Origin: SIG607 sp045646245
GTDB lineage: Bacteria; Bacillota; Clostridia; Oscillospirales; Acutalibacteraceae
Reading direction: 5' to 3'
NCBI GenBank assembly: GCA_045646245.1
Contig: JAZRKJ010000072.1
Span: 1-40,378 of the forward strand
Length of the DNA: 40,378 nt
Below, piece after piece: positions 15,366 through 22,986 of this stretch. The notes under the pieces are model-generated. The model had not been told where the DNA came from. It saw only the letters and a program-made list of their open reading frames with translations, and did not search any database. The first letter of the stretch is position 1. Each line of letters begins with the position of its first letter. Made by a program: the position numbers and the translations under genes.

Positions 15366-15917
15366 TTGAAACAGTATTTGATTAAGATAAGTTCAGTTAG
15401 CGATGAAGAATTAAACAAATGTCTTTCTTTAATGACTGATGAAAGAAAAAAGTATATCAATTCGGTATCAAACCCAAAGAGAAGACTTGAAAGCATTGCG
15501 GGGGAATGGCTGATGAAAAAGGCGGCGGCGGATTATTTATCCCTTCCCGCCGAAAAAATAATTATAGACCGTACCGAAAAAGGCAAACCCTTTATCAAGG
15601 GTGAAAAAGTCCACGTAAGCCTTAGTCATTCGGGCGATTATGTTGCCGCAGCCATTGACAAAAGCCCTGTGGGAATTGATATTGAAATATTAAAGCCCAT
15701 TGATTTAAAGGTTGCGAAAAAGGTTTTAAACGACAGCGACCGAGGTTTTTTTGAAAACGGCGACCGACTCCTTAATTTTTATAAAATCTGGACGGCAAAG
15801 GAAGCCTATTTTAAAATGATGGGTACGGGCATTATAGATATAAAAGGAATTTCTTATAACGAAATACACGCAAGTCACACCTTTGAAAAAGGGCTTATAA
15901 TTACTACGGTAAATTAA
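15366..15917 (+). CDS. 4'-phosphopantetheinyl transferase (Sfp type)
   Basis: A 183-residue Sfp-superfamily enzyme that moves phosphopantetheine from CoA to carrier serines. Visible motifs are HVSLSHSGDYVAAAI (~83-97), PVGIDIE with the Mg-binding Asp and Glu (~102-108) and WTAKEAYFKMMGTG (~140-153). The frame is open from 15297, but the first TTG there is the -35 box of the promoter; the TTG at 15366, 7 bases after AGGTGA, is the most likely start. It is divergent from the operon encoding two carrier domains, its obvious substrates. A terminator shared with the YitT remnant follows. Confidence 0.85.
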   Translation: MKQYLIKISSVSDEELNKCLSLMTDERKKYINSVSNPKRRLESIAGEWLMKKAAADYLSLPAEKIIIDRTEKGKPFIKGEKVHVSLSHSGDYVAAAIDKSPVGIDIEILKPIDLKVAKKVLNDSDRGFFENGDRLLNFYKIWTAKEAYFKMMGTGIIDIKGISYNEIHASHTFEKGLIITTVN

Positions 15918-15950
15918 AAACGCGAAGTTTAAGCTTCGCGTTTGATTTTT
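15918..15950. terminator. Bidirectional terminator
   Basis: A 10-bp stem (15918-15927 with 15934-15943) with A-run before and T-rich tail after; it lies between the convergent transferase gene and the YitT remnant. Confidence 0.8.
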
Positions 15951-16318
15951 TTGAAATTGCCGAGGGTTTCGTTGACAACCTCATAAAAGGAAAAGGTGTT
16001 GTCGAACTTATTTATTATCTTTTTAAAATCGGTAAGCTGGTGCTTGTTTATAACGCAAATCAGCACCGCTTTTTCGCTTCCCGTATAAACGCCTTTGGCA
16101 TCTATTCTTGTAGCGCCGTGCTTTAGAATATGGGTTATTTCTTCGGTTATTTCTTCGGGATGTGTGGTGATAACCGTAAACCTATAAGCAGTTTTGGAGC
16201 CCTTTATAATATAGTCGCCCACAAAATTGCTTATAAAGCAGTAAGCTATACAAAGGGCAACGGGTTTATAGTCAAGCTGACCGCCGAAGAAATATATTAT
16301 AGCCAGCTTCTTTGTCAC
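15929..16318 (-). pseudogene. YitT-family membrane protein, C-terminal remnant
   Basis: About 129 residues: a last hydrophobic segment (ALCIAYCFISNFVGDYIIKG) and a complete C-terminal DUF2179 domain (VITTHPEEITEEITHILKHGATRIDAKGVYTGSEKAVLICVI). Full YitT proteins have about 280 residues with five or six membrane segments before this domain, so the N-terminal half is missing. The frame opens at a GTG without a ribosome binding site. It ends at a good terminator. Its truncated end meets, in the opposite direction, the tail of a LysR-like gene. Confidence 0.7.
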
Positions 16319-16378
16319 AAAAACCGTTGGCTTTCCCCATATATGAAGGATTTTATAAATTTAATTGCAGAAAAATAA
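16313..16378 (+). pseudogene. LysR-type regulator, C-terminal scrap
   Basis: The last ~21 residues before the stop at 16376-16378 read CHKNRWLSPYMKDFINLIAEK, the usual end of LysR substrate-binding domains (KNR.LSP....FI..I). Upstream the same frame has no LysR character and is antisense to the YitT remnant. A bidirectional terminator directly follows. I read this as what is left of a gene once divergent from yitT. The short length makes the family call uncertain. Confidence 0.4.
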
Positions 16379-16410
16379 TAACCGTCCGAAATAATTTCAG
16401 ACGGTTATTT
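16377..16410. terminator. Bidirectional terminator
   Basis: A 10-bp outer stem (16377-16386 with 16400-16409) enclosing a smaller GAAAT/ATTTC stem, with A and T runs at its ends; serves the deacetylase operon on the minus strand. Confidence 0.75.
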
Positions 16411-16412
16411 TA

Positions 16413-17285
16413 TTAAAACATTGCTTCGCCTTTTTCAAGCCTTTTTGCAAGCTCGCTGAAAGTAACGAATTCATATCCCAATTTTTTAAGCATACGAATT
16501 ATCTGTTCTATTTTATGGGGATAACTTCTTACGCCTGCGCGTAAATAATATTGGTCGTGACTTTTTAAATGAGGTGTTTCGGGCATTTTCATCTTTGACA
16601 CTTCAAAGGGATGAAGGTAAAAAACGTAATAATTGCTGTGGGCTAAATACCGGTATAAAACCGAAGCAAAAAATGCCCAGTTGTTCATTCTTACGTATCC
16701 TCCGCCCGAAACCGGAATTTTCATACCCATCCATTTCTGACAAGGCATACCGAATTCATAAAAACCGTTATGGGAGAAAACGTTTTCGGCAATCCGTTTA
16801 TACCCGCTTACGTCAATTTCGGCGGCGTAGGTTCTTCTTGGAAAATCAAACTTGCTTGAATCATAAGTAAAGCCCAATTCCTTTAGCACGTTAAGGTGTT
16901 CGTTATCCAAACTGAAATAAGGAGCGCGATAACCCTTTATCTTTACGTCAAAAGTGGATTCCAAGAAATTTTTTGCCTTAATAATTTCCTCGCGGAATTC
17001 ATTGGCGGTTTTCTTTATGGGCGCGGAATGGTCAAACCCGTGCAGCGCAAGGTCGTGCCCCGACGCAATATACCCTTTAAGCTTGTCTTTAACAAGCTCG
17101 GCGGCGCCGCTCATGGCAAAAAGGGTGGCTTTAATATTAAATTTATCCAGAATTTTAATATATTCGTCAAGGCCGTCGAGCATTTCCTCTTTTATATGGA
17201 GGTCACTTTCACGAATACACCCCGTATCCGAAAGATTTTCCAAATCCATGGTAAATACAGCTATTTTTCTTCCGCTTTTTATCAT
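16413..17285 (-). CDS. Polysaccharide deacetylase (NodB/CE4 domain)
   Basis: A 290-residue protein with a NodB homology domain: FTMDLEN near residue 12 with the catalytic Asp, HDLALHGFDHS (~77-87) with the metal-binding His pair, and GYRAPYFS (~118-125). The C-terminal part (FYLHPFEVS and HKIEQIIRMLKKLGYEFVTFSEL) is like the PuuE/DUF3473 type. There is no signal peptide, so it probably acts in the cytoplasm, perhaps on a glycan or lipid precursor carrying an N-acetyl group. It overlaps the hydrolase gene by four bases (ATGA), so both are translated together. Confidence 0.85.
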   Translation of the reverse strand: MIKSGRKIAVFTMDLENLSDTGCIRESDLHIKEEMLDGLDEYIKILDKFNIKATLFAMSGAAELVKDKLKGYIASGHDLALHGFDHSAPIKKTANEFREEIIKAKNFLESTFDVKIKGYRAPYFSLDNEHLNVLKELGFTYDSSKFDFPRRTYAAEIDVSGYKRIAENVFSHNGFYEFGMPCQKWMGMKIPVSGGGYVRMNNWAFFASVLYRYLAHSNYYVFYLHPFEVSKMKMPETPHLKSHDQYYLRAGVRSYPHKIEQIIRMLKKLGYEFVTFSELAKRLEKGEAMF

Positions 17286-18229
17286 CCCAGAAACTCCACA
17301 ATAGCGTTATCGTATTTTTCGGTATTATTTATACGCAAATGGGAATGCCCGCCCTTAGGAAACCAAACCAATTTTTTATCCGGACTGCCGCAGGCGGCAA
17401 AAAGCTCTCTGCTCTTTTCGGGAATAGAAAATACGTCCTTTTCTCCGTAAAGGAAAAGCATACGCTGATTCACCTTTTTAATAACCTTTATGGGGGCAAC
17501 CTTTTTGTAGTCGGTTCCCGCATGTTTCTTTATAAGGTGCATAGTAATCTGAAGTACGGGAAAAGTAGGACGCTTTAGCTCTATCATATGGCGTTTAAAG
17601 GTTTCCTTAAAGGAAGTAAAGCAGCCTTCGGTAACAAGCCCTTTAACCGATGAAGGGCAGTCTTTATGAGTCATGGCAAGAAGTCCCGACGCGGTACCTA
17701 TACATATACCGTGGTAATAAATTTCTTCCATACCAAGCTCTTCGGTAATATATTTAGTCCAGCAAATAAGGTCTTCGCTTTCTTTTCTTCCAATGGTATT
17801 ATAAACGCCGTCACTTTTGCCGTGGGCGCGGGAATCTATAACCAGAACGTTCAGCCCCGCCGCTTCGTAAGGGGGCGCAAAGTAATAAGAATACATAAGG
17901 CACTCACACCTTCCGGGAAGGATAATAACGCACCTTTTACTGTCACTCAAACGGTAAAATTCACCGTAAAGATTAAGACCGTCGTTTACAATATGAAGCT
18001 CAGTACACTTATCTTTTCTTTCCTCTGCCCAGGCAATACCGCTTTCCCACATAGCCTGTTGTTCTTGGTTTTCGGGGCAGGAGCATACCCTTCCCCATTT
18101 TTCGGGTTCGGTTTTAACAAGTTGATCCTTATATACTCTGTTTGCTATGGGTACGGTTTTCATAAGCATAACTGCAACACCGCCCGCCAGAGCAATAACA
18201 ATAGCCGCAAGAACCCAAATCCACCACAT
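17282..18229 (-). CDS. Membrane-anchored alpha/beta hydrolase with Cys in the nucleophile elbow
   Basis: A 315-residue protein with one N-terminal membrane segment (residues 2-25) and an alpha/beta hydrolase domain. The oxyanion region is ILPGRCEC (~103-110), the elbow is HGICIGTASG (~173-182), and the acid and His are in YGEKDVFS (~270) and KGGHSHLRI (~298). The nucleophile position in GxSxG is Cys (GICIG), not Ser. Cys triads are known in dienelactone hydrolase. First gene of an operon with the deacetylase. No clear promoter was found in the 210 bases upstream, which it shares with the fakB operon. Substrate unknown. Confidence 0.8.
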   Translation of the reverse strand: MWWIWVLAAIVIALAGGVAVMLMKTVPIANRVYKDQLVKTEPEKWGRVCSCPENQEQQAMWESGIAWAEERKDKCTELHIVNDGLNLYGEFYRLSDSKRCVIILPGRCECLMYSYYFAPPYEAAGLNVLVIDSRAHGKSDGVYNTIGRKESEDLICWTKYITEELGMEEIYYHGICIGTASGLLAMTHKDCPSSVKGLVTEGCFTSFKETFKRHMIELKRPTFPVLQITMHLIKKHAGTDYKKVAPIKVIKKVNQRMLFLYGEKDVFSIPEKSRELFAACGSPDKKLVWFPKGGHSHLRINNTEKYDNAIVEFLG

Positions 18230-18376
18230 ATAATTCTCCTCCTAAAAATAACGATGGTTACATTCGGTTAACTGTTTTAAGCGTTTTTACAAACTACAGT
18301 TTTCAGTACAACAATGGTATTATAACAAATACGTCAAGAAAATGCACTAACTTTTTTTGTAAAATGTTTCATTTTG

Positions 18377-18405
18377 TTGAAAAATGTATTAAGTTGTGAT
18401 ATATT
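18377..18405 (+). promoter_or_regulatory. Promoter of the fakB-fakB-fakA-plsX operon
   Basis: TTGAAA (18377-18382), 17-base spacer, TATATT (18400-18405). GAGGAG precedes the ATG at 18440. Confidence 0.7.
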
Positions 18406-18439
18406 TATATAAATAAATTAGTTTTTGAGGAGAATTATT

Positions 18440-19384
18440 ATGAGTAATTTTGCTATTATTCCTGATACCGCATGCGATTTGCCCAAAGAATTACGTGTAA
18501 AATACGGAATCGAAGACTACCTTCACGGAATTTTATATCATCCGAACGGCAAGGAAGAAATTTCCACCCTTGACTGGGAAACAATGAGCGCCAAAGAGTA
18601 TTACGATTCCATGAAGGGAAGAAAGGCTCTTTATACCACCGCTACTCCACAGGTAGGCGAAATATTCGAGCTTTTCGAAAAGAACCTTAAAGCGGGAAAG
18701 GACGTTATGAGCATTTCCCTTTCGGGCGGTCTTTCCGCTTCCTTTAGCAACTGTGAAAAGGTTGCGCAAGAGCTTAGAGAAAAATACCCCGAAAGAAAAA
18801 TTATTTGTATAGACTCTTTACGTTATTCCACCGCCCTTGCGCTTATAGTAATAGAAGCCTGTAAAAAGCGCAACGAAGGCCTTACTATTGAAGAAGTAGC
18901 CGATTATATCAATTCTATGAAAACCACCGTTCACCAAATTGGTTCTATGGATGACCTTTTCTTCCTTGTTAAAACAGGAAGAGTAAGTAACTTCAAAGCC
19001 TTCTTCGGTCAAATGATAGGCCTTAACATTCTTGCCGATTTTAACGAAAAAGGTATGTCTGAAGTTATCGGTAAAATCAAAGGTCAGCGCGACGCTATCG
19101 ACGCTTTCCTTGAATATATGGATAAAACAGCTGTGGATATTGAGAACCAAACAGTATTTGTAGCCCACAGTAACCGCGAAGCCGCCGCAAAATTCTTGGC
19201 TGAAAAAATCAAAGAGCGTTTTTCTCCCAAAGAGGTTATTATTAACCACGTTGGTATGGCTTGCGGCGCTACCATAGGACCCGGACTTTGTGCTGCTTTT
19301 TATCGCGGTAAACCCACCAGCCCAAATATGGTGGAAGAAAAAGCGATAATTGAAAAAATCATAGAAAGCCAAAAGGCTAAATAA
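18440..19384 (+). CDS. fakB: DegV-family fatty-acid-binding protein (FakB), copy 1
   Basis: A 314-residue DegV/EDD-fold protein. These bind one fatty acid and present its carboxylate to FakA for phosphorylation. Visible are the N-terminal IIPDTACDLP, the LSGGLSASFSN motif (~95-105) that holds the carboxylate, the KTGRVSNFKAFFG loop (~182-194) and the C-terminal GATIGPGLCAAFY. The ATG at 18440 is chosen for the GAGGAG site. Two FakB copies side by side suggest different chain preferences, for example saturated against unsaturated. Confidence 0.88.
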   Translation: MSNFAIIPDTACDLPKELRVKYGIEDYLHGILYHPNGKEEISTLDWETMSAKEYYDSMKGRKALYTTATPQVGEIFELFEKNLKAGKDVMSISLSGGLSASFSNCEKVAQELREKYPERKIICIDSLRYSTALALIVIEACKKRNEGLTIEEVADYINSMKTTVHQIGSMDDLFFLVKTGRVSNFKAFFGQMIGLNILADFNEKGMSEVIGKIKGQRDAIDAFLEYMDKTAVDIENQTVFVAHSNREAAAKFLAEKIKERFSPKEVIINHVGMACGATIGPGLCAAFYRGKPTSPNMVEEKAIIEKIIESQKAK

Positions 19385-19396
19385 AGAGGTGCTATT

Positions 19397-20284
19397 ATGA
19401 AATACGCAATTGTTTCCGACTCTACTTGTGATTTAAACAACGAATTACGGGCAAAACACCACATCGACTACGTTTGTATGAACTACGTAATTGATGAAAA
19501 AGAATACCCTGCTTCGTTAGATTGGTCTACCCATTCTCCCAAGGAATTTTACGACCTTATGAGAAAGGGCACCCGCATTACCACCACTCAGGTTCCCAGA
19601 GAAGTTTTTTATAACAAATTCTCTTCCTACCTTAAAGAAGGTATGGACGTAATTTACGTAGCCTGTTCTTCTGCGCTTTCGGGTTCCTATAACCTTGCCA
19701 CTCTTATTGCAAAGGAGCTTCTGGAGGAATACCCCGATAATAAGGTTTACTGTGTTGATTCCCTTATAAGCTCCTTTGGTGAAGGCGGTTTAGCCATTAT
19801 GGCTTCTCAGTTGCGCGCCGAAGGAAAAACCGTGGAAGAAGTGGTAGCCTTCCTTACCGAAAACCGCCTTAAAATGAGCCAAGCCGGTACGGTGGAAAAT
19901 CTTGAATATCTGCGCAGAGCAGGTCGTGTTAAGGCATCCAAAGCCTTTTTCGGCAACCTTTTCGGCGTTAAACCCATTATTATTTCCGATACCGCAGGTC
20001 AGAACTACGCCTTCAAAAAAGCAAAGGGCGCCCTTAACGCAAAAATTGCAATTGCGGAGCATTTGGCGGAAATGGTTGAAAAACCTGAAGAACAAATTCT
20101 TTATATTTCCCACGCCGACAGCGAAGAAGCCGCATTGCAGCTTAAAGACATTATTCTTGAACGCATTCCCTTTGCGGGTTCACACATCGGCTACATAGCC
20201 CCTATTGTAGGCTCCTGCGTAGGCCCCGGAACCATTATAGGATTCTGTTACGGTAAAGAAGTAACTATAAAAGGTGAAGAATAA
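19397..20284 (+). CDS. fakB: DegV-family fatty-acid-binding protein (FakB), copy 2
   Basis: A 295-residue DegV protein 12 bases after copy 1, with the same plan: VSDSTCDLN at the N terminus, CSSALSGSYNLA (~88-99), RRAGRVKASKAFFGN (~174-188) and SCVGPGTIIGFCYG at the end. The binding loop differs from copy 1 (ALSGSYN against GLSASFS), which supports different ligand preference. It ends four bases before the FakA gene. Confidence 0.88.
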   Translation: MKYAIVSDSTCDLNNELRAKHHIDYVCMNYVIDEKEYPASLDWSTHSPKEFYDLMRKGTRITTTQVPREVFYNKFSSYLKEGMDVIYVACSSALSGSYNLATLIAKELLEEYPDNKVYCVDSLISSFGEGGLAIMASQLRAEGKTVEEVVAFLTENRLKMSQAGTVENLEYLRRAGRVKASKAFFGNLFGVKPIIISDTAGQNYAFKKAKGALNAKIAIAEHLAEMVEKPEEQILYISHADSEEAALQLKDIILERIPFAGSHIGYIAPIVGSCVGPGTIIGFCYGKEVTIKGEE

Positions 20285-20287
20285 ATT

Positions 20288-21913
20288 ATGATACCAAATG
20301 TAATTGACGTTTCACTCTGGCAAGCAATGTTAAGCGGCGGTTACCGCAACCTAAAACGCAATATGTCGGCGGTAGACGAGCTTAACGTTTTTCCGGTTCC
20401 CGACGGTGACACCGGAAAAAATATGACAATGACAATAGAAGGCGGCGTTGCCGGCACCAAAGGGGATTTTTCCGATATTTCCGAAATGATGGCGAAATTC
20501 TCCCGCAGTTCCTTGCTTTCCGCAAGGGGCAACTCCGGAGTTATACTTTCCCAGTTTATAAGGGGTCTTGCCGTTGGCAGTCAAAGCGTGACCGCTTATA
20601 CCGTGGAGGATTTTATAAAAGCCTTCGATTGCGGTAAAGAATACGCTTACAATGCCGTTGCTACACCTACGGAAGGAACTATTCTTACCCTGATACGTGA
20701 AGGAAGCGACTTTTTAAAGTCCAACAAATTCGGCAATTTTGATGAGTGTTTCACTTTACTTATTGAAGAGCTTCACCGTTCTCTCCGTCACACTCCCGAC
20801 CTTCTCCCCGTTTTAAGAGAAGCCGGCGTTGTTGACAGCGGCGGAGCGGGGCTTGTTTGCATTTTTGAAGGTATGCTCGCCGTTCTTCACGGTGAAGAAA
20901 TCGATGACATTCCCCTTCCCGAAGCCTCCTCCGACTTTGTGCTTGCTTCCGACTTTAACGAAAACAGCACCCTTGAATACGGCTACTGTACCGAATTTAT
21001 TTTACAGCTTTTAAACAGCAAAACCGATATCAGCGCTTTTTCCCTTAAGGCACTCACCGAAAAGCTGGGTGAATTGGGCGATTCTGTTGTTACGGTTCAG
21101 GACGGAAGTCTTATTAAGGTTCACGTTCACTCCTTCGCTCCCGAAGAGGTAATCGCTTACGTTCGTCAGTTCGGCGAAATGGTAACCGTTAAAATAGAAA
21201 ATATGTCGGTTCAGCACAGCGAAACAGAAGCCGCAAGGAAAGAACGCAAGAAATTCGCCGTTGTGGCAACCGCTACGGGCGAAGGTCTTAAAAGCTTCTT
21301 TACGGGAATAGGTGTTGACGAGGTTATCGACGGCGGCAGAACCAATAACCCCTCTGCAGAAGATTTTATTGACGCCTTCAATAAAGTTAACGCAGAATAT
21401 ATAGTAGTTCTTCCCAACGATTCTAACGTAGTTCTTACCGCCGAGCAAGCGGCAGAGCTTTACGGAAGCGCCGACGTAAGGGTTATTAAAACCAAATCCT
21501 TGGCAGAAGGCTTTTCCGCACTTTCTATGATGGATTTAAGCGTTTCTACCATTGAACAGCTTATAAGCGATATGACCTGTTGCCTTGATTCGGTTACTAC
21601 CGGATACGTAACCACCGCAACAAGAGATGCGCACATAAGCGGTGTTGACATTAAAAAGGACGACTGGATAGGTCTTGAAGGCGATAACGTATATTCCGCC
21701 ACACTATCCCCCGTTGAATCGGCTATGGAGCTTTTCAGAAAGCTTCCCTGTATGGATGAAAAGCAGGTAGTAACCGCCTTCTACGGCAAGGGTGTGGAGG
21801 AGGACGAAATAAGAGAAATTGAAGAACTTTTCTCCAACGAATTCCCCCTTGTGGAGCTTGGATTTATAGACGGCGGTCAAGACGTTTACCGTTATATTTT
21901 CGCTATTGAATAA
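20288..21913 (+). CDS. fakA: Fatty acid kinase FakA (DAK2/DhaL-domain protein)
   Basis: A 541-residue protein with the N-terminal DhaL/DAK2 ATP-binding domain: NVFPVPDGDTGKNMTMT (~30-46) with Mg-binding Asp residues, LLSARGNSGVILSQF (~75-90), and EGTILTLIREG (~120), then VDSGGAGLVC (~180). The middle and C-terminal parts (EYGYCTEFIL and LPNDSNVVLTAEQA) match FakA/YloV. It phosphorylates the fatty acid held by FakB to acyl phosphate, which PlsX or PlsY uses. It is flanked by its FakB partners and PlsX, strong contextual support. Confidence 0.9.
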   Translation: MIPNVIDVSLWQAMLSGGYRNLKRNMSAVDELNVFPVPDGDTGKNMTMTIEGGVAGTKGDFSDISEMMAKFSRSSLLSARGNSGVILSQFIRGLAVGSQSVTAYTVEDFIKAFDCGKEYAYNAVATPTEGTILTLIREGSDFLKSNKFGNFDECFTLLIEELHRSLRHTPDLLPVLREAGVVDSGGAGLVCIFEGMLAVLHGEEIDDIPLPEASSDFVLASDFNENSTLEYGYCTEFILQLLNSKTDISAFSLKALTEKLGELGDSVVTVQDGSLIKVHVHSFAPEEVIAYVRQFGEMVTVKIENMSVQHSETEAARKERKKFAVVATATGEGLKSFFTGIGVDEVIDGGRTNNPSAEDFIDAFNKVNAEYIVVLPNDSNVVLTAEQAAELYGSADVRVIKTKSLAEGFSALSMMDLSVSTIEQLISDMTCCLDSVTTGYVTTATRDAHISGVDIKKDDWIGLEGDNVYSATLSPVESAMELFRKLPCMDEKQVVTAFYGKGVEEDEIREIEELFSNEFPLVELGFIDGGQDVYRYIFAIE

Positions 21914-21924
21914 GGTGTTTTAAT

Positions 21925-22905
21925 TTGAAAAAGGTAGTTATTGATATTTACGGCGCCGACAAAGGTCCCGAACCGATAATAAAGGGCGCTTTAAACGCTT
22001 TGGAGGTTTTCCCCGATTTAGGTGTGATTTTCGTAGGCGAACGCAAAATTATCGAAGCCTTCGTAAAGGAAAACGAGCGCGTAGAAATTATTGAAACCAA
22101 CGATTTTATTTCCAACGACGAAAACCCGCAAGTCATTTTCAGCGGACGTGAGCAAAGCTCCATGGTTCTTTCCTTTTCCCGCCTTAAGAAGGACGACGAC
22201 TGTATAGGTATGTTAAGTCCCGGAAGCACAGGTGCATTATTTATAGGAACCATTCGTCATTTAGGGCTTATAAAAGGGCTTCGCGCCCCTGCCCTTTCTT
22301 CTGACCTTCCCCTTTATAACGGCGACCTTATGTGCCTTGTGGACTGCGGCGCAAATATTTCCTGCACCCCTCACGACCTTGTGCGTTTTGCTCTTATGGG
22401 CAACGCGTTTAAAGAGTGTATGAAGCAGGGCAGTAAGCCTAAAGTCGCCCTTTTATCGGTTGGCAGAGAAGCGGGTAAAGGCAACGACCTTATAAAAGAA
22501 GCCCACGCCCTGTTAAAGGAATTACCCATAAACTTTATCGGTAATATGGAGGGCAGTGACTTTGCTACGGGTTATGCCGACGTTGTAGTAGCCGACGGTT
22601 TTGCGGGTAACATTGTTCTTAAATGCGCCGAATCCACAGGGCTTGTTGCCCGTGGCGTTGTAAGGGAATTAGCCAGACGCTCCGGCAGAGAAGACGACCC
22701 GCTTATTAAAGAGATTGAAAAACACTTAACACTTTCTTTCGATTATAATTCAAGAGGCGGAGCTACGTTTCTGGGCACCGAAAAAACCGTTATTAAAATG
22801 CACGGCTGCGCCGTTGAAGCAACGGTTGTCGCCTGCATTGACCAGCTTTTGCGTCTTGAAGCGGCAGGCTTCCGCGAAAAAATAAAGAAAGCTTTAGAAC
22901 ACTAA
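21925..22905 (+). CDS. plsX: PlsX-type phosphate acyltransferase, divergent
   Basis: A 326-residue protein of the PlsX fold, which interconverts acyl-ACP and acyl phosphate. The core segments MLSPGSTGALFIG (~94-106), LRAPALSSDLP (~118-128), DCGAN (~136-140) and VVADGFAGNIVLKCAES (~215-231) are clear. The N-terminal motif, normally DAMGGDNAP, is DIYGADKGP here, so it is a divergent member and a standard plsX may exist elsewhere. It starts at TTG after AAGGTG, 11 bases behind fakA, and completes the route from free fatty acids to acyl-ACP or glycerolipid. Confidence 0.85.
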   Translation: MKKVVIDIYGADKGPEPIIKGALNALEVFPDLGVIFVGERKIIEAFVKENERVEIIETNDFISNDENPQVIFSGREQSSMVLSFSRLKKDDDCIGMLSPGSTGALFIGTIRHLGLIKGLRAPALSSDLPLYNGDLMCLVDCGANISCTPHDLVRFALMGNAFKECMKQGSKPKVALLSVGREAGKGNDLIKEAHALLKELPINFIGNMEGSDFATGYADVVVADGFAGNIVLKCAESTGLVARGVVRELARRSGREDDPLIKEIEKHLTLSFDYNSRGGATFLGTEKTVIKMHGCAVEATVVACIDQLLRLEAAGFREKIKKALEH

Positions 22906-22934
22906 TAAAAAACCGACCGTTAAAAACGGTCGGT
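22905..22934 (-). terminator. Terminator between plsX and the glycosyltransferase
   Basis: A 10-bp perfect stem (22912-22921 with 22925-22934). The A-run on its left gives a T-run on the minus strand, so it best serves the glycosyltransferase operon, and possibly plsX weakly. Confidence 0.7.
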
Positions 22935-22986
22935 AATATATTATAATGGTTAACCGAAGCTTCTTAGTTTTGATTAACTGCAATCA

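Noticed and set aside
16130..16312. Plus-strand frame before the LysR-like tail
   Set aside because: It is antisense to the well-conserved DUF2179/YitT remnant and shows no LysR pattern.
18300..18340. Minus-strand TTGACG and TATAAT before the Cys hydrolase
   Set aside because: Only 7 bases separate them, so they cannot form one promoter; no convincing alternative was found.
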